Source of the DNA: Hoplostethus atlanticus
Lineage: Eukaryota > Chordata > Actinopteri > Trachichthyiformes > Trachichthyidae
Length of the DNA stretch: 64,000 nt
Reading direction: 5' to 3'
Assembly (NCBI GenBank): GCA_034670405.1
Contig: JAXDDX010000023.1
Location: 4,238,501 to 4,302,500 of the forward strand
The notes beneath the pieces are model-generated. The model searched no databases, was not told the origin of the DNA, and saw nothing but the letters and a program-made list of their open reading frames with translations. Shown here piece after piece: positions 60,842 to 64,000 of the stretch (its first letter is position 1; each line of letters opens with the position of its first letter). A program made the translations under genes and the position numbers.

Positions 60842-62819
60842 CACTTTGGCCATGAATTACGTTAGGAAGCAGAAATTGATCTTCAGCTACAAAATTAACC
60901 TCAGTTGAAAAGTAGCAGCTGGGTGCATTCTAGCCCTCCCAATACAATACTGGCAGTAAGATTGCACAACTTCACAGCTGCATAACTTCCCAGTTGTTTT
61001 TAATAAACTTGTCTCAGGTCCAAGGTGATATATGACTGTTCTACACTTTTATTCGCTCAATGTTTACCAAAATGCCATACTTATCATGACTTTGAAATAG
61101 GCTGACAGTAAAGGATATTCATATGTATTGACAGATTAACCACAAAGGAATTGATTCCCAATATGTAACCTTGTCAATGAGGCCATCTCTTCATCTCACT
61201 CTTCACATAATCTTTGTTTCTTGCATGTTTCCACACACAGAGTGATGAAGGACACGTCCAGTTCATGGGTCCATTGATTTTAATTAGCCCTCATGTCAAT
61301 ATCAAAGGGGAAAGAAGTTGCATTTGACAGGTTGGGAGAATCGTATTTGAACTCAAAGCTCACTGACACCCTCTAAGGCCAAACCAAAGTGAAGTTTGAT
61401 AAGACACACCACATGAGGTTTGAGCTGACTGAGTGGTGGTGATAGTTGACATTGCATCTGCCTGTGGTGTTTTTAACTGTACCACCTCTTTTCTGCTATT
61501 TTGATAGCTACATTATTATCTGGAACTTCTGTTATTATATCCATCACTTTATTACTTTGGTGAAAGATGCCATTTACAGCATGAGAATGAAAACCTCCAT
61601 CTTTGGATGTCAATGATATAATCTTTAGTATCTGTACTCCATATTAATTGTGGTTTCTGTTCTAATACATCCTATAATATCTGACTATTGAGAAAGGCTT
61701 TGTGCACGGCTACTTTCAGTACCATGGCTGCTCATCTCCTGTGGCCGGGAGAGAACTTGTAATAATCAAAGATATCTGCAGAAAAAGCTCTGCTGACTTG
61801 GTGAGTGAAGAAGGAAAAACATCACAGTGAAAAGCCCATGGAGGTAGGATTCACTGCACACTGCCACACCTTGTGTTCCAGATCACTGTCCCCCGTCTAA
61901 CCTCATTATCCCAGCATGCCAGGGTAAAGGTAATTTGGCACTGACTGATTTAGATTAATACCAAGCTCTGTGCACAACAGCTGCACGCAGCCGACCACTG
62001 CTTTAGTGGTTCCGTTCCCTGCTACCTTGCATTTCAATGAAGGCTGCGGCCTCAATTGCTCACTCAATATTCAACAAACGACACTGTGATTGTTACAGCT
62101 GATGGGGATTCATCTCGGTTTTTATTAATAGGGGCAACAGTGAGCACCAAAAGCATACGTGTTATGAATAGCTTTTAATTGAAAAGACTATTACTTGCAG
62201 GGGGATGGGTGTTGTTACTGTCGAGCTCTTTTGTGGAACACATATATGATCAGCAATCTCAGATTACAAACTGTTCGAGTCCCAAATTTAACCATGACCA
62301 AAACCTCACCCAAACCTTAACCAAAGTTGTTTTAGCCACCTAACCTTAACTGTAATTTGACTTGATTTCAGCACATTTACAGTGATAGACTATGTGGCTC
62401 GCCATGCATAGGTATCAAGGGTACCTTTCGACGAAATGTATAACTGTTGTTATGAGAACACATTTCAGGTTATGCCATGGTTTTGTCTTTTTTTTTCCAG
62501 GACAGTCAGTTCACTGTGGCTCCATGAACAGTCAGCCCTAGACTTTATTTTCCCCCTAAACATTGAATCTACCCCTGGGCCTTTTATAATTAGAAACAGG
62601 GTAAATTAGTACTGTACTTAAAAAGACAAAAAGAACATAGAAAAAAGCCCAGATCATGGTCACCCCACCCCACTGTGTATATGTATTAGAAGTAGGATTG
62701 TTAGACTAAAGGAAGCAAAACAAAAGCAAGTGACTGAAATCACCATGGGACTGCCAGTATTGGTGGGTGTTTATCTGACCCTTCCTCTTAGCACTTGCTT
62801 ATTCGTCTTCACTTATTTG

Positions 62820-63016
62820 TCTTATTTGTCTCAACTTATTGCACTTTCACCTTAGCACTGGTTATGCCCTTAGATGCTTGTTTAGGAAGGAAATGCACTT
62901 ACGATTTCTGGTGACTAGTAGTTCTCTTGCCTACCTAAGTTGAATGCACTTATTGTAAGTTGCTTTGGATAAAAGCGTCTGCTAAATGACTGTAATGTAT
63001 GTAATGTAATGTAATT
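62820..63016 (-). mobile_element. Short interspersed repeat with ATTAC tail, copy 3 (inverted)
   Basis: In reverse complement it begins with ATTACATTACATTACATAC, then AGTCATTTAGCAGACGCTTT and AAGCAACTTACAATAAG. It continues through the same ACTAGTCACCAGAAATCGTA segment as the copy at 36848-37065. Confidence 0.7.
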
Positions 63017-64000
63017 TGCCCAAAACTACAAAACAGATGTGAAATATTTCTCTAATATAAATTCAGTCATCATATTTCCAATTTCAGTGTCTGCAATAAC
63101 TAGAGAAATCCCTTAATAGTGTAAGGCAGGCAGTCTAAACGGATAGCCGTCTCTCTCTCAGATCAAAAGTTGTTCCTACCCTCACTTCCTCCAAACATCA
63201 AGGATGCCTGATTTAAATGCCTCCTGACTGTACCATTCCATACCCCATGATCCCTTTCTCCACTGGTAATAACCATGTCTCCAGGCAGCCCAACCTCCAT
63301 TAGTGACACTGATTAACCCTGCGGTGTCTGGCTGCTCACCACTTGATGGGGCCGGACAGGCGATGATCCGGGAACAGGCCAGTTGAGGAGCGAGGTAGCC
63401 AGAGTGGTCTTGTTAAAATGTATGAGTTTTATCACATCTTATTTAAGCTACTTCATTTGCTGATTGAAACGGAGATGAACAAGAGTGCTGCTGAATGAGA
63501 GTTGATATTGGATTTTCACAGAGGTGTTGACCGGTCGCCCAATTAGGTGTAATTGGAATGGTGCACCTCAAATTTGTTCCGTCTTCGCTTGGTAGCCTGC
63601 ACAAGCTGATCTGCAAAACAGGGGGGGGTCCTTCTGCTCAGGGTAAAGAGAAATGGTTCCTTTGAGGGCTGGTTTCCTGCACATACCTTAGATTGTTAAA
63701 CTTCATGTTTGATTGAAAATAAAAGATGGCTGGCCATACTTCCGACTATCCCACTACTGACATAAAATGGTACAATTCCATGTCTGGTACTTGAACTTGT
63801 GGCCTCAAACTAATACCCATTTTAACCATTAAAATGATGGGTGTAGGTCAAAAAAGGTCAGCTGTGGACCAAATCTTTAGTACTGTCATATACTGTTGTA
63901 TATTTTCATATGTCACCAGGACATGAGCATCAACTTTTAAATGCTTCCCCTGCACAAAAGGAAGAGAGAATATTAGTATGATGGCTTTCATTTGCAGGAG
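63017..64000. other. Intergenic DNA, possibly conserved non-coding
   Basis: No exon is visible. The stretch 63180-63610 is balanced in composition and free of repeats, unlike most of the flanking DNA, so it is a candidate for constrained regulatory sequence. This is a compositional impression only. Confidence 0.35.

Larger units (their letters stand above)
58831..62815. other. Intergenic DNA without recognised genes
   Basis: It contains TG microsatellites at 59219-59250 and 60798-60841 and a short CA run at about 60022-60034. Open frames here, the largest 117 codons across the 60.8-kb TG run, are not convincing genes. Confidence 0.5.

Noticed and set aside
60512-60865. 117-codon plus-strand frame ending in a Cys-Val run
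   Set aside because: It is driven by the TG microsatellite, with no splice or domain evidence.

Overview
The window is nuclear DNA of a ray-finned fish, almost certainly a teleost. The genes have many short exons with GT-AG introns. The intergenic DNA is AT-rich and full of microsatellites, and it carries relics of Tc1/mariner, hAT and non-LTR elements of kinds common in fish genomes. Four protein-coding genes can be reconstructed exon by exon. None of them appears as a single ORF.

Layout. (1) 753-8191, minus strand: the 5' nine coding exons of eif4b, translation initiation factor 4B. The C-terminal exons lie beyond the left edge. (2) 10971-15212, minus: a complete seven-exon krt18 (type I keratin, 426 aa). 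(3) 21233-25750, plus: a complete nine-exon krt8-like type II keratin (561 aa). (4) 39802-43717, plus: a second complete nine-exon type II keratin (495 aa) of the krt4/krt5 kind. TATA-like boxes precede all three keratins, and AATAAA signals follow both type II genes. Read on the other strand, the order krt(II) - krt8 - krt18 - eif4b, with krt8 and krt18 divergent, matches the human KRT8-KRT18-EIF4B segment of 12q13. This is the conserved place where the one type I keratin gene sits inside the type II cluster.

The simple-epithelial partners K8 and K18 (type II + type I) assemble as obligate heterodimers into cytoplasmic intermediate filaments. The second type II gene would supply an alternative partner. 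eif4b is a housekeeping neighbour that stimulates the eIF4A helicase during ribosome recruitment.

The rest (about 8.2-11 kb, 15.2-21.2 kb, 25.8-39.8 kb and 43.7-64 kb) shows no supportable gene. It holds a dead Tc1-like transposon with intact ends (30846-32006), a truncated hAT element with a perfect 8-bp target-site duplication (47471-48865), three relics of another Tc1-like family (about 2.16-3.0, 8.57-8.9 and 58.0-58.8 kb), LINE fragments, small inverted-repeat elements and many microsatellites.

I found no evidence of a new multi-gene system. The most unusual coding features are a 28-residue polyglycine run in eIF4B, a Glu/Gln-rich acidic tail on the krt8-like keratin, and a very short K18 tail. 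A perfect 19-bp inverted repeat with a 3-nt loop lies in an eif4b intron.
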